Shown one piece after another: positions 33,985 through 43,377 of a stretch of DNA of 64,000 nt. Where the stretch lies: positions 62,001 to 126,000 of the forward strand of contig CAVZOP010000014.1 of NCBI GenBank assembly GCA_963776935.1. Direction: 5' to 3'. A program made the position numbers and the translations under genes. Every line of letters begins with the position of its first letter. Position 1 is the stretch's first letter. Origin of the DNA: JALOLG01 sp963776935. GTDB lineage: Bacteria > Actinomycetota > Acidimicrobiia > Acidimicrobiales > Ilumatobacteraceae. The notes below the pieces were generated by a model, which did no database searches, was not told the DNA's origin, and was given only the letters and a program-made list of their open reading frames with translations.

Positions 33985-34803
33985 TCAACCGCCGCCGTAG
34001 GTCGAGACGTAACCACCGTCGGGGTGCAGGATCGAGCCCGTGAAGTAGCTGGACTCGTCGGAGCACAGGAAGACTGCGCACTGGGCGACGTCGAGCGGCG
34101 TGCCGTAGCGTCCGAGGGCGACCTGTTCGAGGCGCTTCTCGCGCCACTCGCGCTCGGCCTCGGGGTCGTCGCCGACGGCTGACCTGACCATGTTGGCGAA
34201 CAGATCGGTCTCGACGTAGCCCGGCCCGATGGCGTTGACGCGGATCCCCGCCGGGCCGAGCTCGTGGGCCAGGCACCTGGTCAGCATCCAGACCGCGGCC
34301 TTCGACACCGAGTAGGCGCCCGCCGTCGGGCGCTTGGCGGCGATCGACGCCAGCGTCACCATCGATCCGCCGTGACCGGCCTCGACCATCAGCTGCGCGG
34401 CGCGCTGACAGGTCAGGAACACACCGCGCACGTTCACGTCGTACACGACATCGAAGTGGTCGACGTCGAGGTCGAGCATCGACCGGAACGAACCGGCCTG
34501 CCCCGGCGGACCGCCGAGCCCGGCCGAGGCGACGACGGAATCGATGCCACCCATCCATGCCGCAGCGGCGTCGACGCCCTCGCGCACGATGCTCGCTTCG
34601 CGCACGTCCATCGGTTGGTACATCGCCTGGCCGCCGGCGGACACGATCTGATCGACGACGCGCGCTGCGGGACCGGCCGCCGAGTCGAGGTCGGCGATGA
34701 CGACCTTGGCCCCCTCGGCTGCGAACAGCACCGCGGTCGCCGCACCGAGACCGTTGGCGCCGCCCGTGACGAGCGCCCGCCGTCCATCGAGACGCGACGT
34801 CAT
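33985..34803 (-). CDS. SDR family oxidoreductase
   Basis: 272 residues. The cofactor motif is TGGANGLGAATAVLFAAEGA, with an acidic residue after the second strand (VVIADLDSAAG) pointing to NAD(H). The catalytic Y-x3-K is in AKRPTAGAYSVSKAAVWML. The C-terminal family signature is FTGSILHPDGGYVSTYGGG. It starts 7 bases after the second MetE-like gene on the same strand, so it is cotranscribed with it and may act on the same pathway intermediate. Substrate unknown. Confidence 0.9.
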   Translation of the reverse strand: MTSRLDGRRALVTGGANGLGAATAVLFAAEGAKVVIADLDSAAGPAARVVDQIVSAGGQAMYQPMDVREASIVREGVDAAAAWMGGIDSVVASAGLGGPPGQAGSFRSMLDLDVDHFDVVYDVNVRGVFLTCQRAAQLMVEAGHGGSMVTLASIAAKRPTAGAYSVSKAAVWMLTRCLAHELGPAGIRVNAIGPGYVETDLFANMVRSAVGDDPEAEREWREKRLEQVALGRYGTPLDVAQCAVFLCSDESSYFTGSILHPDGGYVSTYGGG

Positions 34804-34810
34804 GGTCGCC

Positions 34811-35965
34811 TCAGCTCCACAGCCTGGACGTCGCGATCCGCGCGCCTTCGACGAGGGCGTCGAACTTCGCCCACACCACGTCGGGATGGACCTCGGGGGT
34901 GAACGTCGCGCGTGACGAGAACCCGCAGTCGGCACCGGCGATCACGCGCTCACGACCGACGATCCCGGCGTACAGCTCGATCATGTCGGCGATCAGCACC
35001 GGGTGCTCGACGTAGTTCGTCGCGTGACCGAGGAGGCCGGGGATCAGGCACGAGTCGTCCGGCAGGTCGACGCCCTCCCACGCCCTCCACTCGTGCTGGT
35101 GGCGCGGATTGGCGACCTCGAACGAGTACGCACCTGCGTTGATCTTCATCATCCAGGGGATCGCCGTGGCGAGCGGGATGTCGGTGATGCGTGGGCCGTG
35201 ATTGAGTCCGTAACAAATGTGGTGCCGGATCGAGTCGCGTGGGATGCCGCGCAGCGAATGGTTCAGAGTGTCGATGTGCTCCTGCGCGCCGCGTTGCTTG
35301 GTGGCATCGTCGGTCGTCGGGTCGGAGAGGATCTCCATCAGCCACGGGTCGTCGATCTGCAGGACGAACCCGGCGTCGACGATGGCGAGGTACTCGACGC
35401 GCATCGCCTCCGCCACTGCACTGAGGTACTCGCCGTGCGATGCGTAGTACTCGTTGCGCCCGAATCCGCTGGGTCCCGACGACGGCATGAACGCCTCGAG
35501 CGGCGGGTCGTCGGCGAGCGCACCCTTGAGGTTGGCGATGTCGGTCTTGAGCTCTTCCTGGCCGACGTACGTCACCGGTCCCGTGCAGACGATCTGCTTG
35601 AGCTTGGCGACGGCACCGGCGTACTTCTTGAGGTACTCGTTGTAGAAGCCGGGGAAGTCGTCGATCTCCTTGCGCCACGACGCCGGCAGGATCATGTCGT
35701 GGTCGTCCTCGGTGAACCCGCCGAGGCGGTCCTTGACGTAGGTGAGGAAGCTGACCTTGCCCATCTCGCCATCGGTGACGACGTCGATGCCACACTCGAC
35801 CTGACGATGCACGCGATCGGCAACAGCGTCGTGCACCTGCCGCGCGAAGGCGACGTGGTCGTACGGCTTGCCGGCCTCCTTGTCACGCATCGTCTCGAGC
35901 AACTCGGTCGGTCGCGCCAGGCTCCCGACGTGCGTGGTGATGATTCGATCCGTGCTGCGTTGCAT
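34811..35965 (-). CDS. Core-MetE-like methyltransferase, copy 2
   Basis: 384 residues, the same length as copy 1 at 16599, and collinear with it throughout. Zinc ligands fall at the same residue numbers: H249 and C251 in RHHICYGLNHGPRI, E283 in YSFEVANPRH and C347 in IAGADCGFSSR. GAGGGGAG lies 6-7 bases upstream of the ATG at 35965. First gene of a minus-strand pair with the SDR at 33985 and divergent from the HAD-led cluster that includes the second PEP-domain protein. The donor and acceptor of the methyl group are unknown; recent duplication or parallel recruitment is likely. Confidence 0.86.
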   Translation of the reverse strand: MQRSTDRIITTHVGSLARPTELLETMRDKEAGKPYDHVAFARQVHDAVADRVHRQVECGIDVVTDGEMGKVSFLTYVKDRLGGFTEDDHDMILPASWRKEIDDFPGFYNEYLKKYAGAVAKLKQIVCTGPVTYVGQEELKTDIANLKGALADDPPLEAFMPSSGPSGFGRNEYYASHGEYLSAVAEAMRVEYLAIVDAGFVLQIDDPWLMEILSDPTTDDATKQRGAQEHIDTLNHSLRGIPRDSIRHHICYGLNHGPRITDIPLATAIPWMMKINAGAYSFEVANPRHQHEWRAWEGVDLPDDSCLIPGLLGHATNYVEHPVLIADMIELYAGIVGRERVIAGADCGFSSRATFTPEVHPDVVWAKFDALVEGARIATSRLWS

Positions 35966-36138
35966 GTCCGTCTCCCCTCGACGACATCGGCGGGGCCGGT
36001 GCCTCGGTCGTATGCCAGTGCGCCGGTGCCTCGGTGGTGGAGGTTGCCACATCCCCCGTACGTCAGCCGTACCGTCCGTTGCTCGGTGGCGAACGTCGAG
36101 CCGGACGGCGCGGGCGAAAGCGCGTAACGTGCGGTCGC

Positions 36139-36765
36139 TTGAGGCACGTGCTCTTCGACTTCGGGGGACCCGTGCTGCGCACGCCATTCGAGTTGAGCGA
36201 GCGGGCCGAACGGTCGATGGGCGTGGCCGTCGGCTCGCTGCCACGCGGTCCGTTCGATCCAGTGGCCGACCCCGCGTGGGCGGCCCAGCAGGCGGGACGG
36301 ATCACCGAGCGCGAGTACTGGAACGCCCGCTTCGATGCCGCCGGCCTCGACATGACTTCCTACTTCGCCCACTTCTACGAACCGTTCGGCGACCATCACG
36401 TGCGACCCGAGGTGGCCGAGATCATCGACGACATGCAGGGTGGAGGACGCTGCGCCGGCATCTTGTCGAACGACCTGTCGGTGCTGATGACGCCGGAGTG
36501 GCGAGAATCCGTCACGTTGCTGCGGCGGCTCTCACCCGTCGTCGACCTCGGGCAGCACGGCGTGCTCAAGCCCGACCCGCGCGCCTACGAGTTGGGCATC
36601 GCCGCCGTCGGCGCCGTACCGTCCGACATCGTGTTCGTCGACGATCAGCCCGCCAACGTGGCCGCCGCTTCCACGGCCGGACTCGTGGGTGTGTGGTTCG
36701 ACGTCACCGACGTCGACGGCTCGGTCGAGCGGATCAGGACTGCCGTGTGGAACGGTCAGTCGTGA
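36139..36765 (+). CDS. HAD-IA superfamily hydrolase
   Basis: About 208 residues. The nucleophile loop is HVLFDFGGPVL, with Asp followed by G rather than the second Asp of phosphatases. The lysine motif is HGVLKPDPRAYELGI and the acidic motif is IVFVDDQPANVAAAS. The D-F-G-G form is common in dehalogenase-like and phosphatase-like HADs of uncertain substrate. Start is uncertain: TTG at 36139 gives the usual two residues before the first strand, GTG at 36148 is the alternative. The stop overlaps the IMPase start. It leads a cluster containing a PEP-domain phosphotransfer-type protein, so a phosphatase role would fit. Confidence 0.78.
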   Translation: MRHVLFDFGGPVLRTPFELSERAERSMGVAVGSLPRGPFDPVADPAWAAQQAGRITEREYWNARFDAAGLDMTSYFAHFYEPFGDHHVRPEVAEIIDDMQGGGRCAGILSNDLSVLMTPEWRESVTLLRRLSPVVDLGQHGVLKPDPRAYELGIAAVGAVPSDIVFVDDQPANVAAASTAGLVGVWFDVTDVDGSVERIRTAVWNGQS

Positions 36766-37622
36766 CGACCGGTGACGTGGACGACGACGACACGGTCGTC
36801 GATCACTACCTCGAGGTGGCGGTGGCCGCCGCCCGGGCCGGCGGCGCGGTGCTGATCGAAGGACTGCATCGACCCAAGCAGATCGCGCTGAAGAGCGAGC
36901 GGTCGTCGATCGTCACATGGGCGGACGTCACGTCGCAGGCGGCGATCTTCGAGGTCATCGGCGAGTCGTTCCCGGACCACGCGATCCTCGGCGAGGAGGG
37001 CATCGGTGGGACGGCGGGGTCGGACCACACCTGGATCGTCGACCCCCTCGACGGCACGTCGAACTATGCCCACGGGGTACCGTTCGCATGCGTCTCGGTC
37101 GCCGTTCGCGACCCGCGCGGCGTCGTCGTCGGCGCGATCTTCGAACCGTTCCGGGGTGAGCTGTTCACCGCCGCTCGCGCTCGGGGTGCGTGGCTGTGCG
37201 ACAGCGCCCATGGGGGCGAACTTCGTGGCGAGCGGCTGGCGGTGTCAGCGGCCGACTCGCTGGCGACGTCGCTCGTCTGCACCGGTCTCCAGTCCGATGA
37301 CCCGGCCCAGATCGCGGCCTACGGTCGGCGGATCGTCGCCCTCTACTCGGCCGCTCGTGGAACCCGCTCGCTCGGGTCGCCGGCGTTGTGCTTGGCCTAC
37401 GTCGCCGCCGGCAGGATCGACGCCTTCTTCGAACGCGACGCCACGTACGCGTGGGACGTCGCCGCCGGCGCATTGCTGATCACCGAGGCCGGCGGCCGTT
37501 GCGAGGATCTCGACGGCGGCGCGCTCAATCTCGGCACCGGTGTCGCCAACGTGCTCGGAACCAACGGCGCGATCCACGACGAGCTCGCCCATCTCGTCGC
37601 CGTCACCGATCACCCGTCCTGA
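36762..37622 (+). CDS. Inositol monophosphatase-family protein
   Basis: 286 residues. Magnesium ligands are all present: GEEGI (E78-E79), the family signature WIVDPLDGTSNYAHGVPFA (D94, D97) and TYAWDVAAGALLITEAGGR. Hydrolyses a phosphate monoester such as an inositol, histidinol or nucleotide phosphate. GTG at 36762 is preferred because it overlaps the HAD stop as GTGA, whereas an open frame further upstream reads through the HAD gene. Two phosphatase-like genes in a row before a phosphohistidine protein is unusual for a catabolic cluster. Confidence 0.88.
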   Translation: MTTGDVDDDDTVVDHYLEVAVAAARAGGAVLIEGLHRPKQIALKSERSSIVTWADVTSQAAIFEVIGESFPDHAILGEEGIGGTAGSDHTWIVDPLDGTSNYAHGVPFACVSVAVRDPRGVVVGAIFEPFRGELFTAARARGAWLCDSAHGGELRGERLAVSAADSLATSLVCTGLQSDDPAQIAAYGRRIVALYSAARGTRSLGSPALCLAYVAAGRIDAFFERDATYAWDVAAGALLITEAGGRCEDLDGGALNLGTGVANVLGTNGAIHDELAHLVAVTDHPS

Positions 37623-37638
37623 CTGCTACACCAGCGGC

Positions 37639-38547
37639 ATGCGGATCGGGATCTTCGCCGGCGACGTCACCGGCCACCAGCCCCTCGAACACCTCCTCGA
37701 TGCGATCGTCGACGCCGAGCGCGACGGCTTCGACAGCGTGTGGCTGCCGTCGATCAGCGGTCACGACCCGATGGTCGTACTGGCACTCGCCGGGCGCCTG
37801 ACGGAGCGGATCGAGCTCGGCACGGCGGTCATGGCGACCTACCCGCGCCACCCGTACACGCTCGCCCAAGCCGCGGTGTCGGTGCAGGTCGCGACCGGAG
37901 GGCGGTTCACGCTCGGCATCGGTCCGTCGCACCAGCGCGTGATCGAGGGGCGGTTCGGGATGTCGTACGCCCGACCCGTCGCCCACACCCGCGAGTACCT
38001 CACCATCCTCAACGCACTGCTCCGAGGCGGGCCGGTGGAGGTCGATGGCGACGAGGTGTCGGTCAACGGAGAGTTGATGCATCCCGATCTGCTGCCCGTC
38101 CAAGTCATCGTGTCGGCCCTCGGACCGCAGATGCTGCGGCTCGCCGGCACGCTCGCCGACGGCACGTTCACCTGGATGACCGGACCCGTCACGCTCGGCG
38201 AGCACACGGTGCCGACGCTCGTCGCCGCGGCCACCGCAGCCGGACGACCGCAGCCCCGGGTGCTCGCCGGCGCACCCGTCGTCGTCACCGACGATCCCGT
38301 CACCCGACGGGCACAGGGCGGGGCGGTGTTCGGTCGGTACGGCGGCCTGCCGTCGTACCGGGCGATGCTCGACCGCGAGGGGTGGGACACGCCGACCGAC
38401 GCCGTGATCGCCGGCGACGAGGCGACCGTGATTGCCGAGATCGCCCGCTACGAGGCCGCCGGCGTCACGGATTTCTGCGCCGTCGAGTTCGGCGTGGACG
38501 CGACCGAGCGGTCGCGCACACGCGCTGTGCTGGGTGCTGTTCGCTGA
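37639..38547 (+). CDS. LLM class F420-dependent oxidoreductase
   Basis: 302 residues. Family features are MRIGIFAGDVTGHQPLEHLL, LTERIELGTAVMATYPRHPY and the signature GGRFTLGIGPSHQRVIEGRF with PVAHTREYLTILNALL, typical of the F420-binding TIGR03564-like branch. Probably reduces or oxidises a small organic substrate with F420. Starts 16 bases after the IMPase stop, in the same transcription unit. About 45 residues shorter than the LLM at 490 and only distantly related to it. Confidence 0.88.
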   Translation: MRIGIFAGDVTGHQPLEHLLDAIVDAERDGFDSVWLPSISGHDPMVVLALAGRLTERIELGTAVMATYPRHPYTLAQAAVSVQVATGGRFTLGIGPSHQRVIEGRFGMSYARPVAHTREYLTILNALLRGGPVEVDGDEVSVNGELMHPDLLPVQVIVSALGPQMLRLAGTLADGTFTWMTGPVTLGEHTVPTLVAAATAAGRPQPRVLAGAPVVVTDDPVTRRAQGGAVFGRYGGLPSYRAMLDREGWDTPTDAVIAGDEATVIAEIARYEAAGVTDFCAVEFGVDATERSRTRAVLGAVR

Positions 38548-38643
38548 GCGAACGTTGCCCAAATTGACCGCGATACACCGGTCACGCTGGGGCTGCAATC
38601 GAGCGTACGAACTATGGTCAGCGTCGAGAAAAGGGGGGCTCCT

Positions 38644-40362
38644 ATGGCTGAGGTCGTGCCGGTCGATCAATTCCTCGAGTGGTATCCGGGGTGGAAGCCG
38701 GAACACATCGACAACCCGTGGCTGCGATTGAAATCCGGCCCGTTCACGAAGGCCGACGAGGACCGCTTCTGGTTCGTCGACTTCCACTGGCCACGCGGGT
38801 TCTCGCCGTTGGGGTTCTCGTTCGTCACCGATGCGGCCTGGTCGACCCAGCTCGCCGCCCACCAGTTGCCGCTGCCACCAGCCGGTGGGCTCGTCCAGCG
38901 GATGGGCGGACCGTTCCTCTACGAGGGCGAAGTCCCGGTCACGTCGGAGTGGGAGATCGGCTACCGCGCGGCGCGGATCGGCAAGAACATGCCGCGCTTC
39001 CTGCAGAACTTCGATGCCATCTGGGACGAGCGGAAATGGGAGCTCGAGCTCGGGCTGGGCTACTTCGAGGGCTACGACTTCGCCGGCAAGTCGCTCGCCG
39101 AGCTCGGCCAGTTCATGCGCGACGCCCGCTCGTTCCAGAAGCGGGCCTGGGAGATCCACTTCGAGATCATGTACCCGTTGCTGGCGATCTACCTCCAGCT
39201 GTACGGGGTGTGCGCGGAGAACGGCATCGATCCCGGATCGATCGCCAAGATGCTCCAGGGCCGCGACTCCAAGATCATGGAGACCGATCGGGCGATGTGG
39301 GATCTCGCCGACGAGGCCAAGCGGCTCGAGATCACCGCCCACTTCGAGAACGAGCCCGAAGCGATCCGCGACGCGCTCACCGCCGCAGGCGGCAACGCCT
39401 CGATCTGGCTGACCAAGTTCGACGACTTCCTCCAGCTCTACGGCTGGCGCACAGAAGGCATCGCCGACATCAACATCCCGTCGTGGAACGAGAACCAGGC
39501 GTCACCGCTCGGTCAGATCCGCAACTTCATCGGCATGGACGATCGCCACGACTTCGACAAGTCCCTCGAAGCCTCGCACCACGAGCGCGACGAGGCGATC
39601 GACGACGCCCGCTCGAAGCTGTCGGGCGACGCGCTCGGGGCGTTCAACGAGCTGCTGGCGATCAACACCGTCGCCAACTTCGCGTGGTGGAACGAGGACC
39701 ACAACTACTACGTCGACCTGCGGGCTTCGATCCCGATGCGCCGCGGCGCGCTGGCCGTCGCCGCAGCCGTCGGGGCCGACACGTACGACGACTCGCTGTT
39801 CCTCTTCTTCCCCGAGCTGGAAGAGGTGTGCTCTGGCACCAAGCAGTGGAAGGACCTGCAGTCCATCGCGACCGCCCGTCACGAGTACTACGACCACTAC
39901 CAGGAGCTGCGACCGACGATCCCCAAGGTCGTCGGCACGCTGCCCGACAAGATCGAAGATCCGGTCCTCATCGAGATCTTCGGCATGCACAAGCACTACT
40001 TCGAGGGCTTGAAGGCCGACGCCCACACCACCGTGCTCAACGGTTTCCCGGCGTCGCAAGGCGTCGTCAAGGGCAAGGCGCGGGTGATGCTCTCGGCGAT
40101 GGAGCTGTTCGACCTCGAGGAAGGCGAGATCCTCGTCACCGAAGCGACGTCGCCGAACTGGACCCCCGCGTTCGCGATCATCGCCGCCTGCGTGTGCGAC
40201 GGTGGTGGCTCGCTCACCCATGCCGCGACGGTCAGCCGCGAGTACGGCATCCCGTGCGTCGTCGGTACGTCGGTGGCGACGCTGCGCATCCAGACGGGTG
40301 ACGTCATCGAGGTCGACGGCACGAAGGGCACCGTCACCATCCTCGAGCGCGCCGCGGGCTGA
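38644..40362 (+). CDS. Stand-alone PEP-utilising (phosphohistidine) domain protein, copy 2, no ATP-grasp domain
   Basis: 572 residues. Helical N-terminal domain begins FWFVDFHWPRGFSPLGFSFV, then TDAAWSTQL, the same type of start as copy 1. The mobile domain carries the phosphohistidine H526 in CDGGGSLTHAATVSREYGIP, exactly 47 residues from the C-terminus counting the His, as in copy 1. No ATP-grasp domain. AGGGGGG lies 5 bases before the ATG, so translation should be strong. It is followed by an SDR 6 bases later. The two copies are diverged in the N-terminal 440 residues, so they may use different substrates. Confidence 0.76.
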   Translation: MAEVVPVDQFLEWYPGWKPEHIDNPWLRLKSGPFTKADEDRFWFVDFHWPRGFSPLGFSFVTDAAWSTQLAAHQLPLPPAGGLVQRMGGPFLYEGEVPVTSEWEIGYRAARIGKNMPRFLQNFDAIWDERKWELELGLGYFEGYDFAGKSLAELGQFMRDARSFQKRAWEIHFEIMYPLLAIYLQLYGVCAENGIDPGSIAKMLQGRDSKIMETDRAMWDLADEAKRLEITAHFENEPEAIRDALTAAGGNASIWLTKFDDFLQLYGWRTEGIADINIPSWNENQASPLGQIRNFIGMDDRHDFDKSLEASHHERDEAIDDARSKLSGDALGAFNELLAINTVANFAWWNEDHNYYVDLRASIPMRRGALAVAAAVGADTYDDSLFLFFPELEEVCSGTKQWKDLQSIATARHEYYDHYQELRPTIPKVVGTLPDKIEDPVLIEIFGMHKHYFEGLKADAHTTVLNGFPASQGVVKGKARVMLSAMELFDLEEGEILVTEATSPNWTPAFAIIAACVCDGGGSLTHAATVSREYGIPCVVGTSVATLRIQTGDVIEVDGTKGTVTILERAAG

Positions 40363-40367
40363 CAACT

Positions 40368-41036
40368 GTGACCGTCGCCGGGAAGCGGATCGTCGTCACC
40401 GGCGGCGCCCGCGGTATCGGCGCCGAGCTGGCGGCCGAGCTCCGGTCGCGCGGAGCCGATGTCGTCACGGCCGACATCAGCGACGGCGCCGACGTGCGCT
40501 GCGACGTGAGTGACGCGGACGCCGTCGACACGGCGTTCTCGGAGCTCGGCTCACTCGACGGTCTGGTCAACAACGCGGCCCTGCTCGTGAGCCGCAAGAC
40601 CCACGACCAGATCCCGCTCGACGAGTGGGACCGGATGTTCGCCGTCAACGTCAAGGGTGCGTTCCTCTGCGCCCGAGCAGCCGTGAGGGGGATGAACGAC
40701 GGCGGCAGCATCGTCAACGTTGCATCCGAGACGGCGTTCACCGGCTCGCACGGGTTCGCCCACTACGTGGCGTCGAAGGGTGCCGTTGTGTCGCTCACCC
40801 GCGCCCTCGCCAACGAGCTCGGGGGGCGCGGCATCAGGGTCAACTGCGTGGCGCCCGGGTTCACGCCGACGCCCGGCTCCGACGTGCTCGGCGCATACGA
40901 CCCGGCGCGCACCCCGCTCGGCCGCGTCATGGCGCCCTCCGACCTGCTCGGCACGTTCTGCTACCTGCTGTCGGACGACTCGTCGTTCGTGTCGGGACAA
41001 ACGATCCTCGTCAACGGCGGACGAGTGCCCCACTGA
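40368..41036 (+). CDS. SDR family oxidoreductase
   Basis: 222 residues. Cofactor loop is TGGARGIGAELAAELRSRGA, NNAA is in GLVNNAALLVSRK, the catalytic tyrosine and lysine are in GFAHYVASKGAVVSLTRALA. The GTG start lies 5 bases after the PEP-domain protein stop. The family-typical C-terminal FVSGQTILVNGGRVPH is intact. On the short side for the family but complete. Confidence 0.9.
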   Translation: MTVAGKRIVVTGGARGIGAELAAELRSRGADVVTADISDGADVRCDVSDADAVDTAFSELGSLDGLVNNAALLVSRKTHDQIPLDEWDRMFAVNVKGAFLCARAAVRGMNDGGSIVNVASETAFTGSHGFAHYVASKGAVVSLTRALANELGGRGIRVNCVAPGFTPTPGSDVLGAYDPARTPLGRVMAPSDLLGTFCYLLSDDSSFVSGQTILVNGGRVPH

Positions 41037-41058
41037 CCGAGCCGAGCTTGGAGCTCCG

Positions 41059-42459
41059 ATGGACGAATACACAGATCTCGACGCCACTGCCCTCGGTGAG
41101 CTCGTGCGCCGCGGCGAGGTGAAGCCGGTCGAGCTCGTCGAGGAGGCGATCGCCCGCACGGAGCGGTTGAACCCGGCGCTCAACGCAGTCATCCATCGAC
41201 AGTTCGAGCGGGCCCGGCGCGACGCGACCGAGTCGCCGCTCGACGGAACCTTCCCCGGAGTGCCGTTCCTGCTCAAGGACTACAAGGCGCGCGAGGCCGG
41301 CGAGCCGTACCACATGGGCGTCCGCACCTTGCGCGACCTCGACTTCCGCCCGCGCACCGACAGCGCCCTGGCCCGGCGGTTCCGCTCGACCGGGCTGATC
41401 CCGATCGGCCGCACGAACACGCCCGAGATGGCCACGATGGGCACCACCGAACCGGTGCTCTACGGACCGACGCACAACCCGTGGGATCCGCAACGGTCGC
41501 CAGGTGGCTCTTCCGGCGGATCGGCCGCGGCGGTCGCGGCGCGCATCGTGCCCGCCGCCCACGCCAACGACATCTCCGGTTCGATCCGCATCCCGGCTGC
41601 GCTGTGCGGTCTGGTCGGGCTCAAGCCGACCCGCGGCCGGGTGCTCACGAGTGACGTCATCGATCCGCCCATCGGGATGAACACCGAGGGCGTCGTCTCG
41701 CGCTCGGTACGCGACACGGCGGCCCTCGTCGATGCGATCTCGGCGACGTCGCCGTGGTGGCCGGCGCCGCCGCTGCCAGGCCCGCTCGTCGACGAGCTGT
41801 CGCGTGCGCCGGAGCCGCTTCGGATCGGGCTCTGGACGACCGCCTTCAACGGCGCCGACGTCGATCCGGGATGCGCTGCCGCGGCGACTGCCTGCGCGAA
41901 CGCGCTCGAGTCGATGGGACATCACGTCGAGGTCAGCGCACCGAGCGAGCTCTCGAGTGCCGAGCTGTGGGACGCGGCGCGGTTGGCGATGAGCGCCAGC
42001 ACGGCCGCCGAAGCGGCGGCGTGGGCCGACCGCATCGGGCATCCACTCGGCGAAGACGACCTCGAGCCGCGGACCTGGTCGATGGTCTGTGACGGCACCC
42101 GCATGTCGGCACTCGAACTGCTGGCGGTGATCCACACGATGCAGCGGATGAGCGCCGGCGCCCTGCAGTGGTGGGACGAGTACGACGTACTGGTCACGCC
42201 GACGACGGCCGGTCCGGCATCGCCGCTCGGCGACTACCTGCGGTCGTACGTGTCCGGGCGTGGCAGCGCGTTCACCCGCCCGATCAACGTCACCGGCCAG
42301 CCGGCCATCTCACTCCCCCTCGGATGGCCCGACGACGGCTTGCCACGCGGTGTGCAACTCGTCGGTGGATACGGTCGGGAGGACCTCCTGATCCGACTCG
42401 GCGCCCGGCTCGAGGAAGCGATGCCATGGGCACACCACATTCCGGAGGTCGCCAGATGA
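41059..42459 (+). CDS. Amidase (amidase-signature family)
   Basis: 466 residues. The Ser-cisSer-Lys triad is visible: K73 in PFLLKDYKAREAGE, the cis-serine at S150/S151 in SPGGSSGGSAAAVAARIVPA and the nucleophile S174 in NDISGSIRIPAALCGLVG. The usual D-x-G-G-S before the nucleophile is ISGS here, a small change. Converts an amide to acid and ammonia in the cytoplasm. It begins 23 bases after the SDR stop and overlaps the next hydrolase start, so it is in the middle of the operon. Substrate could be the amide released after LLM or PEP-domain steps. Confidence 0.9.
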   Translation: MDEYTDLDATALGELVRRGEVKPVELVEEAIARTERLNPALNAVIHRQFERARRDATESPLDGTFPGVPFLLKDYKAREAGEPYHMGVRTLRDLDFRPRTDSALARRFRSTGLIPIGRTNTPEMATMGTTEPVLYGPTHNPWDPQRSPGGSSGGSAAAVAARIVPAAHANDISGSIRIPAALCGLVGLKPTRGRVLTSDVIDPPIGMNTEGVVSRSVRDTAALVDAISATSPWWPAPPLPGPLVDELSRAPEPLRIGLWTTAFNGADVDPGCAAAATACANALESMGHHVEVSAPSELSSAELWDAARLAMSASTAAEAAAWADRIGHPLGEDDLEPRTWSMVCDGTRMSALELLAVIHTMQRMSAGALQWWDEYDVLVTPTTAGPASPLGDYLRSYVSGRGSAFTRPINVTGQPAISLPLGWPDDGLPRGVQLVGGYGREDLLIRLGARLEEAMPWAHHIPEVAR

Positions 42460-43331
42460 ATGGACCAGTGACGAGACGATGGACGTCCCCGGCGGGCATC
42501 GGACTGGCGTACCGCGAGAGCGGCTTGGGCGACGGTCCACCGCTGTTGTTCCTGCACGGGCTCTCCGGGAGCTCGGCGACCTACGACGAGGTGCGCACGG
42601 TCTTCGACACCACGCATCGCGTGTTGACGCTCGACTTCCGCGGGCACGGTGGATCCGATCGCGCTCCTGGCACGTACCAACTGCCGAACTACGCCGCTGA
42701 TGTGGCGGGGTTCATCGAGTGGATCGGATCGCCGGTGGCCCTCGCCGGACACTCGCTCGGCGGTGCCGTGGCCACCTGTCTCGCCGGATCCCGACCCGAC
42801 CTGATCGCCGGCGCCCTGCTCGAGGATCCACCGCTCTATCACGGCGACCGCGAGTTCTTCGCGACCACGATCTTCCCAGGCGTCTTCGAGAAGATGCGCG
42901 ACACGATGCGGCAGATGCAGCACGACGGTGCGGGACGCGACGACGTTCGAGCCGCGCTCCTCGACATGCCGACGCCCACCGGCGGCGACCTCGTCGACGA
43001 AGCCACACCGGCCACCATCGAGAGCCGCGTCGACGCCTTCCTGGCGTGCGATCCGTCGGTGTTCGACGCGGCGATCACCGGCGACGCCATCGGCGGCTGG
43101 GATCCGGACACGCCGATCCCGGAAACGGTGCCACTCACGCTGCTGCGTGCGGACGCCACGCTGGAGCCGGCGTTCCGCCCCATCGACGAGGCACGATTCC
43201 TGCGCGCCGCACCGCACACGCGCATCGTCGAGATCAGCGGTGCTCCGCACGGCATCCACGCTTTCAAGGCCGCGACCGACCGCTATCTGAGCGAGCTCGC
43301 CTCGCTGCTCGAGCGCGCCGCCGCACGATGA
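42456..43331 (+). CDS. Alpha/beta hydrolase
   Basis: 291 residues. Oxyanion region LLFLHGLSGSSATYDEV, nucleophile elbow ALAGHSLGGAVATCLAG and a late Asp/His in ISGAPHGIHAFKAATDRYLS. Typical of a meta-cleavage hydrolase, lactonase or esterase. ATG 42456 overlaps the amidase TGA (ATGA), supporting this start over any longer reading. No signal peptide. It closes the hydrolytic half of the operon. Confidence 0.88.
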   Translation: MNGPVTRRWTSPAGIGLAYRESGLGDGPPLLFLHGLSGSSATYDEVRTVFDTTHRVLTLDFRGHGGSDRAPGTYQLPNYAADVAGFIEWIGSPVALAGHSLGGAVATCLAGSRPDLIAGALLEDPPLYHGDREFFATTIFPGVFEKMRDTMRQMQHDGAGRDDVRAALLDMPTPTGGDLVDEATPATIESRVDAFLACDPSVFDAAITGDAIGGWDPDTPIPETVPLTLLRADATLEPAFRPIDEARFLRAAPHTRIVEISGAPHGIHAFKAATDRYLSELASLLERAAAR

Positions 43332-43377
43332 GCCGGTCGCTCAGTGGCGAACGGTCGGTGGTGAGTACCGTAGGACC

